Assembly (NCBI RefSeq): GCF_900103635.1
Contig: NZ_FMXK01000023.1
Coordinates: forward strand, 1 to 49,048
DNA: 49,048 nt
DNA from: Butyrivibrio sp. INlla18
GTDB lineage: Bacteria; Bacillota; Clostridia; Lachnospirales; Lachnospiraceae
Reading direction: 5' to 3'
The notes under the pieces were generated by a model. It saw only the letters and a program-made list of their open reading frames with translations, did no database searches and had not been told where the DNA came from. The stretch's first letter is position 1. Every line of letters begins with the position of its first letter. The position numbers and the translations under genes are program-made. This document shows, in pieces, positions 7,543 to 16,621 of the stretch.

Positions 7543-8661
7543 TTAAATTATCCACCATAACAATAGTAATCCACAAAGAAATGCCAGATTAAAAATCGTG
7601 AATACACCTATATATTTAGCGCCATTTTCCTGATATTCCTTGGTATATGCCTTGTAAGAGATAAGGCTTGCCATTGAAGCTATAAGTGTTCCGAGTCCGC
7701 CTACATTTACGCCTACCAGCAGTTCTTTATAATTGGTAGTAAATCCTGAAAGAAGGAGCGTAGCTGGAACGTTACTGATAACCTGACTTGCAAGAACAGA
7801 TATCAGTAGCTCTTTGCCCTCCATGATGCCTCTTAGGAAATCGCTGATAAATCCTATTCTACCCATGTTTCCTGTGAAGATGAAAAATCCAATGAATGTA
7901 AGGAGCAGGATGTAGTCTGCCCTAAGGAGGATCTTGTAATCCATTCCGCCTACTACAATGAGGACAACGCCTGCAAATACGTACCATGGCAGTACTCTCA
8001 TTACTGTCAAAAGAGCTACTGCAAAGAGCACTATGTATATGATGATCTGAACTTTACTGCCAAATTTACTTGTTATGAGGCTATCTTTATTTGTATCTAA
8101 AGAGCTATTTTTTCCTGGAACAATCAAAAGGCAAAGCGCTAAAAACACTGCAGATACGAGGCTATATGGTAGCATTGTCATTATGAATTCTACAAGGCTC
8201 ATTCCTGTTAAGCCATACATATAGAGGTTCTGAGGATTTCCTATTGGAGTTAGCATACTTCCAAGGTTTGCTGCTATGGTCTGAAGGACGATCACAGGAA
8301 TCATCATTTCTTCTTTGTGGCAGCTGTGAAGTATCATGATTGCAAAGGGTACGAATGTTATAAGAGCTACGTCATTTGTGATGAGCATGCTTCCTACAAA
8401 GCACATGAATACTAATACTGCAGCCAGCTGCCAGCCTTTTTTTACCTTGGATAAAAGAGCTCCAGCAATCTTCTCAAATACTGAATTTTCCTTAAATCCC
8501 TGGATGATGACCATGAGCCCCCATAAGATACCAAGAGATCTAAAGTCGATATATCCGATGTACTCTTTGTCTGGATGAACAAAGAATGCGGATATTATCG
8601 CCAGAATCCATGCTATTGTCAGAACTACATCTAATTTTTTTAGCTTTTTTAATGCGTTCAT
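7543..8661 (-). CDS. SLC13/ArsB-NhaD-type permease
   Basis: A 372-residue polytopic membrane protein with about ten hydrophobic segments. The segments AANLGSMLTPIGNPQNLYMY and ASQVISNVPATLLLSGF are the paired GNPQN / NVPAT re-entrant motifs of the ion-transporter superfamily (ArsB, NhaD, SLC13, CitM). It probably moves an anion (dicarboxylate, arsenite or sulfate) or exchanges cations; the substrate cannot be told. It is 35 bp after the MATE gene and 33 bp before surE. Confidence 0.8.
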   Translation of the reverse strand: MNALKKLKKLDVVLTIAWILAIISAFFVHPDKEYIGYIDFRSLGILWGLMVIIQGFKENSVFEKIAGALLSKVKKGWQLAAVLVFMCFVGSMLITNDVALITFVPFAIMILHSCHKEEMMIPVIVLQTIAANLGSMLTPIGNPQNLYMYGLTGMSLVEFIMTMLPYSLVSAVFLALCLLIVPGKNSSLDTNKDSLITSKFGSKVQIIIYIVLFAVALLTVMRVLPWYVFAGVVLIVVGGMDYKILLRADYILLLTFIGFFIFTGNMGRIGFISDFLRGIMEGKELLISVLASQVISNVPATLLLSGFTTNYKELLVGVNVGGLGTLIASMASLISYKAYTKEYQENGAKYIGVFTIFNLAFLCGLLLLWWII

Positions 8662-8696
8662 TTATTACTCACCGCCTGTGCGGTTCTCCTTTTTAC

Positions 8697-10046
8697 TCAT
8701 CTCGTAAGGTCTTTTACCCATTTATACTTTCTGAATCTGTACATAACCCACGGAATCTTGCCAACTTCATCAAGACAGGTACAGGCATACACTGCAAGCG
8801 GCGACCAGTGAAACAAAAAAGCTCCGGCAAGCGCCAGCGGAATTGCTATCATCCACATGCAGACGATGAGGCTATACATGTCAAAGAGTGTATCTCCGCC
8901 GCCATCAAGGACGCCGTTTATTGTAACTGTATTTACGCACCTTCCGATCATGTAGATGGACATTATGATCATCATACCAATGAGGTATTTTCTTGCGGAG
9001 TCTGTAAGGATTACTCCGTGGACTACTGCTGGTGTAACTGCAAGTACGATTGCTGTTGAGATAAATCCAATCACGTAAGAAATATTCTTTAACTTGATAC
9101 CATATTTTTTTCCAAGTTCCAGATTACCTGCTCCGAGCTCGTTACCTACCATGATTCCTGCGGCGCTTCCTATGCCGTTACATGCGCAGCACACGAGATC
9201 ACGCACGACAGCAGCTATTGAGTTTGCTGCGGCTGCGTCAACTCCCATGTGACCCATGATTGCGGTGTATGAAGTGAAGCCGATTCCCCAGCAAAGAGAA
9301 CCGCCCATAAGTGGAAGGCACTGCTTGGCAAAGTCGCCGATGAGGACTTTTGGTACTGACAAGAATCTTGATAATGCTGGTCTGATATAGTCTTTGCCTG
9401 TTGACAGGATAATGCAAAGGGCAAGTTCTATTACTCTTGCTATTGTTGTGGCAAGAGCTGCGCCGTTTGCTTCCATTCTAGGCGCTCCAAATAATCCAAA
9501 AATGAATATTGAATTGAATATGATATTCGTGATAACAGCCATACTACTGATAAATGCACCGGCTTTGACCTGCTCAGTTACCTTCATGATTGCAAGGTAG
9601 CACTGAGATACGCCTGTTATAAGGTATGACCAGCCTGCAATTCTAAGATAGCTACTTCCAATTTCATTTAGCTGAGCTTCGTTTGTAAATATCCCCATCA
9701 GAACCTGAGGGCACAGCTCACATGCTGCAAAGAACAGGATTGATACTATACCGCAGAACCAGAGCATGAGATTAAAGATATTTTCAAGGGTCTTTTTATC
9801 TCCCTTGCCCCAATATTGGGCTCCAAGGATTGCTCCTGCACTAGTTGCAGAAAATATAAACATGTTCTGGACAAATTGAATCTGCGTAGCAAGAGACACT
9901 GCTGTCATCTGCTCCTGTGCTACACGTCCAAGCATCAATGCATCTGCTGCAGCTACCATAGCCAGCATCAGACTCTGAAGTGCTATAGGAAGTGATATTC
10001 TTGTTAAGTTCCTGTAAAAGAGCTTGTTATCTATAGTTGTTTCCAT
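8697..10046 (-). CDS. MATE-family efflux transporter
   Basis: A 449-residue membrane protein with twelve predicted hydrophobic segments in two halves. The N-terminal block ISLPIALQSLMLAMVAAADA and the GVDAAAANSIAAVVRDLVCC region are typical of the MATE/DinF branch, which exports drugs or metabolites using Na+ or H+ gradients. AAAGG precedes the start at 10046. It is the first gene of the leftward unit with the permease and surE, divergent from the leader-peptide transcript at 10135. Confidence 0.9.
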   Translation of the reverse strand: METTIDNKLFYRNLTRISLPIALQSLMLAMVAAADALMLGRVAQEQMTAVSLATQIQFVQNMFIFSATSAGAILGAQYWGKGDKKTLENIFNLMLWFCGIVSILFFAACELCPQVLMGIFTNEAQLNEIGSSYLRIAGWSYLITGVSQCYLAIMKVTEQVKAGAFISSMAVITNIIFNSIFIFGLFGAPRMEANGAALATTIARVIELALCIILSTGKDYIRPALSRFLSVPKVLIGDFAKQCLPLMGGSLCWGIGFTSYTAIMGHMGVDAAAANSIAAVVRDLVCCACNGIGSAAGIMVGNELGAGNLELGKKYGIKLKNISYVIGFISTAIVLAVTPAVVHGVILTDSARKYLIGMMIIMSIYMIGRCVNTVTINGVLDGGGDTLFDMYSLIVCMWMIAIPLALAGAFLFHWSPLAVYACTCLDEVGKIPWVMYRFRKYKWVKDLTR

Positions 10047-10134
10047 TTATTTTAATGCCTTTCTATCATCCATCTCTCATTAAATCATCAATAAATGCTT
10101 TTGCAAAGATATATTTTTAATTAAAAATTTTTTC

Positions 10135-10163
10135 TTGACGTATCTTTTTTATTAGAGTATTGT
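10135..10163 (+). promoter_or_regulatory. Sigma-A promoter for the leader peptide/phosphorylase transcript
   Basis: TTGACG (10135-10140), a 17-base spacer and TATTGT (10158-10163). Near-consensus -35 and ideal spacing, 32 bp before the small ORF start, in a strongly AT-rich stretch. Confidence 0.6.
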
Positions 10164-10194
10164 ATTAACAATTATTCAGAAAGGGAGCTATTTT

Positions 10195-10308
10195 ATGATA
10201 TTTATATCTGCCAAGAGATTTAATACAGATAATTATCCTATGGTTAATGATAATAATAATCTTAATCATGGGCTATTTGTGTATCTAAATCTAGGCGGAG
10301 ATGAATAA
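10195..10308 (+). CDS. 37-residue leader peptide ORF
   Basis: ATG at 10195 with a strong AAGGGAG at 10181-10187; it encodes 37 residues beginning MIFISAKRFNTDNYPM and ending VYLNLGGDE. There is no signal peptide. It lies directly behind a good promoter and 32 bp ahead of a terminator hairpin, and the bases over its stop codon can pair with the terminator's left arm. That layout is what a transcription-attenuation leader looks like. It could also be an independent small protein. Downstream is a nucleoside phosphorylase and a GNAT acetyltransferase. Confidence 0.55.
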   Translation: MIFISAKRFNTDNYPMVNDNNNLNHGLFVYLNLGGDE

Positions 10309-10349
10309 GTGTAGCTATATATAAATCTATTTTGGAATTTAGCACTTAT
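10305..10349 (+). promoter_or_regulatory. Candidate antiterminator helix
   Basis: ATAAGTG (10305-10311), which spans the stop codon of the 37-codon frame, is complementary to CACTTAT (10343-10349), the left arm of the terminator. Three further pairs are possible after a small bulge. Formation would exclude the terminator. A 7-bp AU-rich helix is modest, so this is suggestive only. Confidence 0.4.
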
Positions 10350-10374
10350 CACTCACATGGTAAGTGCTTTTTTT
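10341..10374 (+). terminator. Rho-independent terminator/attenuator
   Basis: An 8-bp stem AGCACTTA (10341-10348) with TAAGTGCT (10361-10368) and a run of seven T. It lies between the 37-codon frame and the nucleoside phosphorylase gene on the same strand, so the phosphorylase is expressed by read-through or from an unseen promoter. Confidence 0.75.
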
Positions 10375-10398
10375 ATTATCATTTTTAGGAGGAGTTTT

Positions 10399-11166
10399 AT
10401 GTTACTTGAGGAATTTGATTTTTGTAAGAAGGCTATTATTAACCCGGATATGATCCATGATAAGATTGAGGGCTTTCCTGAGACTGTAATTGGAATCTTT
10501 TCTCATCATCTTTTTGACAGGATTGTGAAGTTTCTTGGTGGTGAAAAGATTGCTGAATACAGTGACGTTGATGGTATCTTCAATATTTACAAGGTCTCAT
10601 ATAAAGGAAGAGAGTTTGGTCTTGTAAAGGCTCGTCTTGGCGGTCCTTCATGTGTTGGATGTTTCGAAGATATTCTTGCAATGGGCGGAAAGAGGATCAT
10701 TCTCCTTGGTAACTGCGGCGTTCTTGATAAATCAATCGATGATTGCGGTATAATTATCCCAACTAAGGCTATTCGTGATGAGGGCACAAGTTATCATTAT
10801 GCTCCGCCTTCTGATTACATTGATGTAAATAAAAAATATATTTCTGAGTTTAAAGCTGTTTGTGATGAACTTGGTTATCCTTATGTTGAAGGCATCACCT
10901 GGACTACAGATGCTTTCTATAGGGAAACTCCTGACAGGATCGCAAAAAGAAAAGAGATGGGCGCTATCTGTGTTGAAATGGAGTGTGCTCCAATGCAGGC
11001 TCTATGCGACTTTAGAGGAATTGAATATTTCCAGTTCCTTTATGCCGGTGACAACCTGGATCATTCAAACTGGGATCCAAGGAGCCTTTCTGGAACAGAT
11101 AGGTTAGATGACAAAGAGAAAATTGCACTTCTGGCATTTGAACTTGCCTTGAAGATAGAAAAGTAA
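10399..11166 (+). CDS. Nucleoside phosphorylase, uridine phosphorylase-like
   Basis: A 255-residue member of the PNP/UDP phosphorylase family, which cleaves a nucleoside with phosphate to base and ribose-1-phosphate. Family features are GNCGVLDKSI, the substrate loop DEGTSYHYAPPSDYI and the ribose-binding VEMECAPMQALC (about 205-216). The sequence around these is closest to uridine phosphorylases. The start at 10399 follows AGGAGGAG (10387-10394); an upstream in-frame ATG at 10357 falls inside the terminator and is rejected. The GNAT gene follows after 12 bp. A second, different phosphorylase (deoD) is at 37612. Confidence 0.85.
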   Translation: MLLEEFDFCKKAIINPDMIHDKIEGFPETVIGIFSHHLFDRIVKFLGGEKIAEYSDVDGIFNIYKVSYKGREFGLVKARLGGPSCVGCFEDILAMGGKRIILLGNCGVLDKSIDDCGIIIPTKAIRDEGTSYHYAPPSDYIDVNKKYISEFKAVCDELGYPYVEGITWTTDAFYRETPDRIAKRKEMGAICVEMECAPMQALCDFRGIEYFQFLYAGDNLDHSNWDPRSLSGTDRLDDKEKIALLAFELALKIEK

Positions 11167-11178
11167 TAGGAGGATGTT

Positions 11179-11706
11179 ATGGAAGAATTGTATTTAATGG
11201 AACCAAATGAAGATTATCTTGAGCAGATAACTGAGTACCGCGATGAGTTTCTGAAAGCTGACAGCTCAATGGACGGAACCAGTGCTCTTAGAATTTTTGA
11301 GGATGCCAGGGAATGGCTTGATCATTTAAAAGAATATAGTAACGAAGATACTATTCCTGAAGGAAAGGTTCCTTCTACACTGTTTCTTTTTATGAGAAGA
11401 TCAGATAATAGAATCCTTGGTATGATCGATATCCGACACAGACTTAATGATTATCTTCTCAACTATGGAGGAAACATCGGTTATTCAATTCGTCCAAGTG
11501 AAAGACAAAAGGGATATGCAAAAGAGATGCTTCGTCAGACTTTACCTTTCTGCAAGTCTCTCGGTCTCGACAAAGTCCTGATTACTTGTAACGATTACAA
11601 CGAAGGTAGCCGAAGGACTATCTTAGCTAACGGTGGTGTTTTTGAGAACACTAGCTTTGAACCGGATGAGCAGATGACACTTGAAAGATATTGGATAAAA
11701 CTCTGA
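11179..11706 (+). CDS. GNAT-family N-acetyltransferase
   Basis: A 175-residue predicted acetyltransferase. The acetyl-CoA-binding motif A is clear: IGYSIRPSERQKGYAKEML (about 99-117), preceded by RILGMIDIRHRL and followed by NDYNEGSRRTILANGGVFEN, the usual terminal block. The overall layout resembles COG3981-type proteins. The acceptor is unknown. It is cotranscribed with the nucleoside phosphorylase (12 bp apart, AGGAGG at 11168-11173). Confidence 0.82.
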   Translation: MEELYLMEPNEDYLEQITEYRDEFLKADSSMDGTSALRIFEDAREWLDHLKEYSNEDTIPEGKVPSTLFLFMRRSDNRILGMIDIRHRLNDYLLNYGGNIGYSIRPSERQKGYAKEMLRQTLPFCKSLGLDKVLITCNDYNEGSRRTILANGGVFENTSFEPDEQMTLERYWIKL

Positions 11707-11714
11707 TAATAGAA

Positions 11715-11751
11715 ATCACCCTCTTTACTCAATAACAGTAAAGAGGGTGAT
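11715..11751. terminator. Bidirectional terminator between GNAT and abfA
   Basis: A 15-bp perfect inverted repeat (11715-11729 with 11737-11751) with a 7-nt loop, A-rich on the left and T-rich on the right, so it can serve both convergent genes. Confidence 0.9.
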
Positions 11752-11756
11752 ATTTT

Positions 11757-13283
<1,527 letters not shown>

Positions 13284-13353
13284 TTACCCCTAAAATACTT
13301 TATTTTACTATGAACTATGATAAAACATAATGATAAAAAAGAATACCGTTTTC

Positions 13354-13384
13354 TTGCTTATTTTAACAAAAAAAATGCTATTAT
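13354..13384 (+). promoter_or_regulatory. Extended -10 promoter for the alpha/beta hydrolase
   Basis: TTGCTT (13354-13359) and TGCTATTAT (13376-13384), an extended -10 with a 19-base spacer. Between it and the start is a small ACCGG/CCGGT hairpin (13403-13407 with 13416-13420) in the 5' UTR, just upstream of the GGATTGGAG ribosome-binding region. Confidence 0.5.
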
Positions 13385-13434
13385 ATATATAGCTTTATAT
13401 ATACCGGTGTCATTTCCGGTGGATTGGAGACTTA

Positions 13435-14361
13435 ATGAGTAAGAAAAACGCTTTTGTAAAGCTAGGCATCTTTTCAGCCTTATTTGGAGGCGCTTTTGCT
13501 TTTAGCAATTACATCTACAAGATTTCTACAGTTCCTCATCAGCACACAGATGATGACAAGGACTTTGATGAACAGATCACTGAGGGACGTCACTTTGTAA
13601 GAAATCATCCAAACAGACAGGATATGTATATCGACAGCATCGACCAGCTAAAGCTCCATGCTTCATATATTCCTGCTTCTACAAACTCTCACAAATATGC
13701 CATTATTATCCATGGCATTTGGGACAATCACGAGAGTAATGGAATTTATGCTAGGCAGTATCTTGAAGATGGTACTAACTGCTTACTTCCAGACCTTAGA
13801 GGTTTTGGTAAGAGTGAAGGCAAGTACATTGGATATGGTCTTGATGACAGGCTTGATATCTTAGAGTGGATCTACTGGATCATCAAGAGAGACCCAGAAG
13901 CAAAGATTCTTTTACATGGTATGTCCATGGGAGCTGCTACAACTCTTATGACTACAGGTGAGCATCTTCCAGAAAATGTTAAGGCTGCTATTGCAGACAG
14001 CGCATACGCAACTCTTCGCGAGCAGTTTGCTGCAACCTACAAGAGTTTCAAGGGATCCTTTATACCAACGCCTATTGCCCTTGCTCTTTCTAGAATTATC
14101 ATCTACTTGAGAGCTGGCTATGACATCAATGATGCAAGCCCTATCAAGGCTGTTGCTAAGTCTGAAACTCCTACATTATTCATTCATGGAGATGATGATT
14201 CATTTATCGATCCTCACATGTGCTCAAGACTTTATGAAGCAGCTAGCTGTCCAAAGCAGTACTGCATGATCCTTGGTGCTGGACACATTGAGGGAGTTGT
14301 AAAAGACCCTGATAACTACTGGGGCAAGATTGCAAGCTTCCTTGCAAAGACAGATTTTTGA
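13435..14361 (+). CDS. Alpha/beta hydrolase, membrane-anchored
   Basis: A 308-residue serine hydrolase. Residues about 8-28 are a hydrophobic anchor. The nucleophile elbow HGMSMGA places S164, HGDDDSFID supplies D255, and GAGHIEG supplies H284: a complete triad. Early motifs are HGIWDN and PDLRGFGKSEG. It resembles cytosolic/membrane-tethered prolyl-oligopeptidase-type esterases widespread in Clostridia; the substrate is not predictable. It is a single gene between its own promoter and a terminator. Confidence 0.85.
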   Translation: MSKKNAFVKLGIFSALFGGAFAFSNYIYKISTVPHQHTDDDKDFDEQITEGRHFVRNHPNRQDMYIDSIDQLKLHASYIPASTNSHKYAIIIHGIWDNHESNGIYARQYLEDGTNCLLPDLRGFGKSEGKYIGYGLDDRLDILEWIYWIIKRDPEAKILLHGMSMGAATTLMTTGEHLPENVKAAIADSAYATLREQFAATYKSFKGSFIPTPIALALSRIIIYLRAGYDINDASPIKAVAKSETPTLFIHGDDDSFIDPHMCSRLYEAASCPKQYCMILGAGHIEGVVKDPDNYWGKIASFLAKTDF

Positions 14362-14380
14362 TCTAGTTTATGAGATTAAG

Positions 14381-14410
14381 AAAGCTCTGATTCGTATGAA
14401 TCAGAGCTTT
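14381..14410. terminator. Bidirectional terminator between hydrolase and exoA
   Basis: A 13-bp perfect stem (14381-14393 with 14398-14410) with a GTAT tetraloop and flanking A/T runs, placed between two convergent genes and 9 bp from the exoA stop. Confidence 0.9.
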
Positions 14411-14419
14411 TATTGTGCT

Positions 14420-15181
14420 TTATTTTAATATGAGTCCAACTGGGCAGTGGTCTGAACCAAGAGCTTCGCTATAGATCTTGGCATCTTCTACCTTTGGCAT
14501 GAGGCTTTCTGAAACTACAAAGTAGTCAATACGCCAGCCTGCGTTCTTGGCTCTTGAGTTAAATCTATAGGACCACCAAGAATATGCACCTTCGAGGTCT
14601 GGATAGAAATGTCTGAAGGTATCTACAAGTCCTGAATTTACTACGTTATCAAACTTAGCTCTTTCTTCGTCAGTAAATCCTGCGTGTCCTCTGTTTGGCT
14701 TAGGATTTTTGAGGTCTATCTCTTTGTGCGCTACGTTTAAATCACCGCAGTAGATCACTGGCTTTTTCTCTTCAAGCTTTTTGATGTAGGCAAGGAAATC
14801 ATCTTCCCAAACCTGTCTATATTCAAGTCTAGATAGATCTTCTTTTGCATTTGGAACGTATACAGTTACAAGATAATAATCTTTATACTCTGCAGTGATC
14901 ACACGTCCTTCGTGGTCGTGCTCTTCTATTCCGAGACCATAAGTTACGGATATTGGCTCTTCTTTTGTAAAAATTGCAGTTCCTGAATATCCTTTCTTTT
15001 CAGCGTAGTTCCAATATTCTTTGTACTCTGGAAGGTCCATCTCTATCTGTCCTTCTTGGAGCTTGGTCTCCTGAAGGCAGATCACATCAGGATTTTCTTT
15101 TTCCATGAATTCCTGAAAACAGCCTTTTGATACACAGGCTCTGAGTCCATTTACATTCCAAGATACTAACTTAAGTCCCAT
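14420..15181 (-). CDS. exoA: Exodeoxyribonuclease III / AP endonuclease
   Basis: A 253-residue Xth/ExoA-family base-excision repair nuclease that cuts 5' of abasic sites and removes 3' blocks. All catalytic blocks are present: [17 protein letters not shown] (N10), ICLQETKLQ (E38), [13 protein letters not shown] and the terminal GSDHCPVGL (D244, H245). Its start codon overlaps the stop of the upstream GGDEF-like gene (TAATG), implying translational coupling at the end of the gyrase-side transcript. Confidence 0.95.
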   Translation of the reverse strand: MGLKLVSWNVNGLRACVSKGCFQEFMEKENPDVICLQETKLQEGQIEMDLPEYKEYWNYAEKKGYSGTAIFTKEEPISVTYGLGIEEHDHEGRVITAEYKDYYLVTVYVPNAKEDLSRLEYRQVWEDDFLAYIKKLEEKKPVIYCGDLNVAHKEIDLKNPKPNRGHAGFTDEERAKFDNVVNSGLVDTFRHFYPDLEGAYSWWSYRFNSRAKNAGWRIDYFVVSESLMPKVEDAKIYSEALGSDHCPVGLILK

Positions 15182-16614
15182 TATGATATATTTCCTTTTA
15201 TTCTCTGTAAGTTTTCGTCTGTCTCTTTTAACATCTCACGAAGTGAGAGATTGTCGTCATAGCTAAATTCGCAGATAGCATACTGAAGGTGATTGATATA
15301 TCTTGGCGAATCAGCAAGGAGTTTTCCGTTCTGCATGGACATCTCCTGAATGATTGCCTCGGATTTGCCCTCTTCATCAGTGATCTCGATCACAGCAAAT
15401 TCGTCGCCTCGGATTCTACCGCAAAGGCTATCTCCAAATACATCCTGAAGCACCTTAGCTACTTTCTTGACTGCCCTGTCACCTTCGTCATGTCCGTAAA
15501 TATCATTGATTCCTTTAAGTGATTCCATGTGAATATAGGAAACAACTGCAAATTTTCCTGGTTTGAATTCTTCTTTTAAGAGGTCATACGCCTTTGCAAA
15601 GAATCCTCTTCTATTGAGTCCGCCGGTGAGATAGTCCTGATCTCCGATGTGATCAAGAACTGAGTCGTCTCTTGCGAGCTCTTCCTGAACTTCATAGAGT
15701 TCTTCTGTGGTTTTAAGGAGCTCTTTTTCCAAATATGAAAGCCTGGAAATTGCTGTTACAAATCCCTGGAAGCTCTCAAAGTAATGGTCGATGAGCATTC
15801 GTGGGTTATACTCGGTAATTAATAGTCCTAGCTGATAATCTCCTACGAATAATGCACCAGTTAAAAGAACTGTTGTCTTTTTTTGTGTATAACTAGAGAA
15901 GATTTTGTCTGTCTCTGTGGATAACTTTCCATCAGAAAAAGTAGCACAGCTTCCATCAATTACTGTACTTTTAACAGTAATGGTCTCTGGGATACTCCAT
16001 GGATACTTGTTGGTATTCTTTACTTTTTTGTCATAAAGATAAATACCAAAATTCTTGATACCCATGTCTACTGCTGCTTTTGCAAGTATCTCATGAGCTT
16101 TTTCTGTTTCATATTTTTTGTGGAACAGATTAAAACCAATTTCAGAAATAATAGAAAGAGCGTTGGAATCTGGCTGTTCTACGAATGTAAATTTCTTTGC
16201 AGCTTCTGCTGGAGGAATAACTCCATTTTTGGCAAAGAATATTGCATCGCATACAGCCTCATATCCTAACTGCTCAAATTGATCATGATCTGTCTCAACT
16301 GCATTTACTGACTGAAATCCTTCAGTCTCAGTAAGTGTCAAAACAGGTACTTTGTCGAATTTTTTTAGAAAAGCTTCTCTCCTAAGGATTGATGTTTCTT
16401 TTCCTATTCTCTCGATGTCTACAACAATGGCGTCGAAATCGGACGTGTTGGCATAGTCAAACAGAGCACTATATTGATGTTTATCTGAATCAATATATTT
16501 ACCAGGCATAATGACAAGAGATGCACCCTTGTCATTTGCTGCCTGACTTGCTCCTATACAAATTCTTTTTACTTCTTTGTCTTCTAACTCAGATATTAAC
16601 AGTCCGATGTTCAT
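15181..16614 (-). CDS. GGDEF-domain protein with periplasmic-binding-like sensor, degenerate active site
   Basis: A 477-residue protein. Residues 1 to about 130 resemble a LacI/periplasmic-binding-type sensor ([21 protein letters not shown], and [11 protein letters not shown]). A middle region of about 150-310 is GAF-like, followed by a short helix and a GGDEF domain at about 325-477. The signature is RGDEF (402-406) instead of GGDEF. The metal-binding Asp of the usual DxDxFK block is replaced in [12 protein letters not shown]. No RxxD inhibitory site precedes the signature. It may therefore sense rather than make c-di-GMP. It lies 7 bp after gyrA and overlaps exoA by one base. Confidence 0.75.
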   Translation of the reverse strand: MNIGLLISELEDKEVKRICIGASQAANDKGASLVIMPGKYIDSDKHQYSALFDYANTSDFDAIVVDIERIGKETSILRREAFLKKFDKVPVLTLTETEGFQSVNAVETDHDQFEQLGYEAVCDAIFFAKNGVIPPAEAAKKFTFVEQPDSNALSIISEIGFNLFHKKYETEKAHEILAKAAVDMGIKNFGIYLYDKKVKNTNKYPWSIPETITVKSTVIDGSCATFSDGKLSTETDKIFSSYTQKKTTVLLTGALFVGDYQLGLLITEYNPRMLIDHYFESFQGFVTAISRLSYLEKELLKTTEELYEVQEELARDDSVLDHIGDQDYLTGGLNRRGFFAKAYDLLKEEFKPGKFAVVSYIHMESLKGINDIYGHDEGDRAVKKVAKVLQDVFGDSLCGRIRGDEFAVIEITDEEGKSEAIIQEMSMQNGKLLADSPRYINHLQYAICEFSYDDNLSLREMLKETDENLQRIKGNIS

Positions 16615-16621
16615 AGGCCCC

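Noticed and set aside
10357..10398. Upstream start (ATG 10357) for the nucleoside phosphorylase
   Set aside because: It lies within the terminator hairpin and lacks a ribosome site; ATG 10399 has AGGAGGAG at correct spacing.
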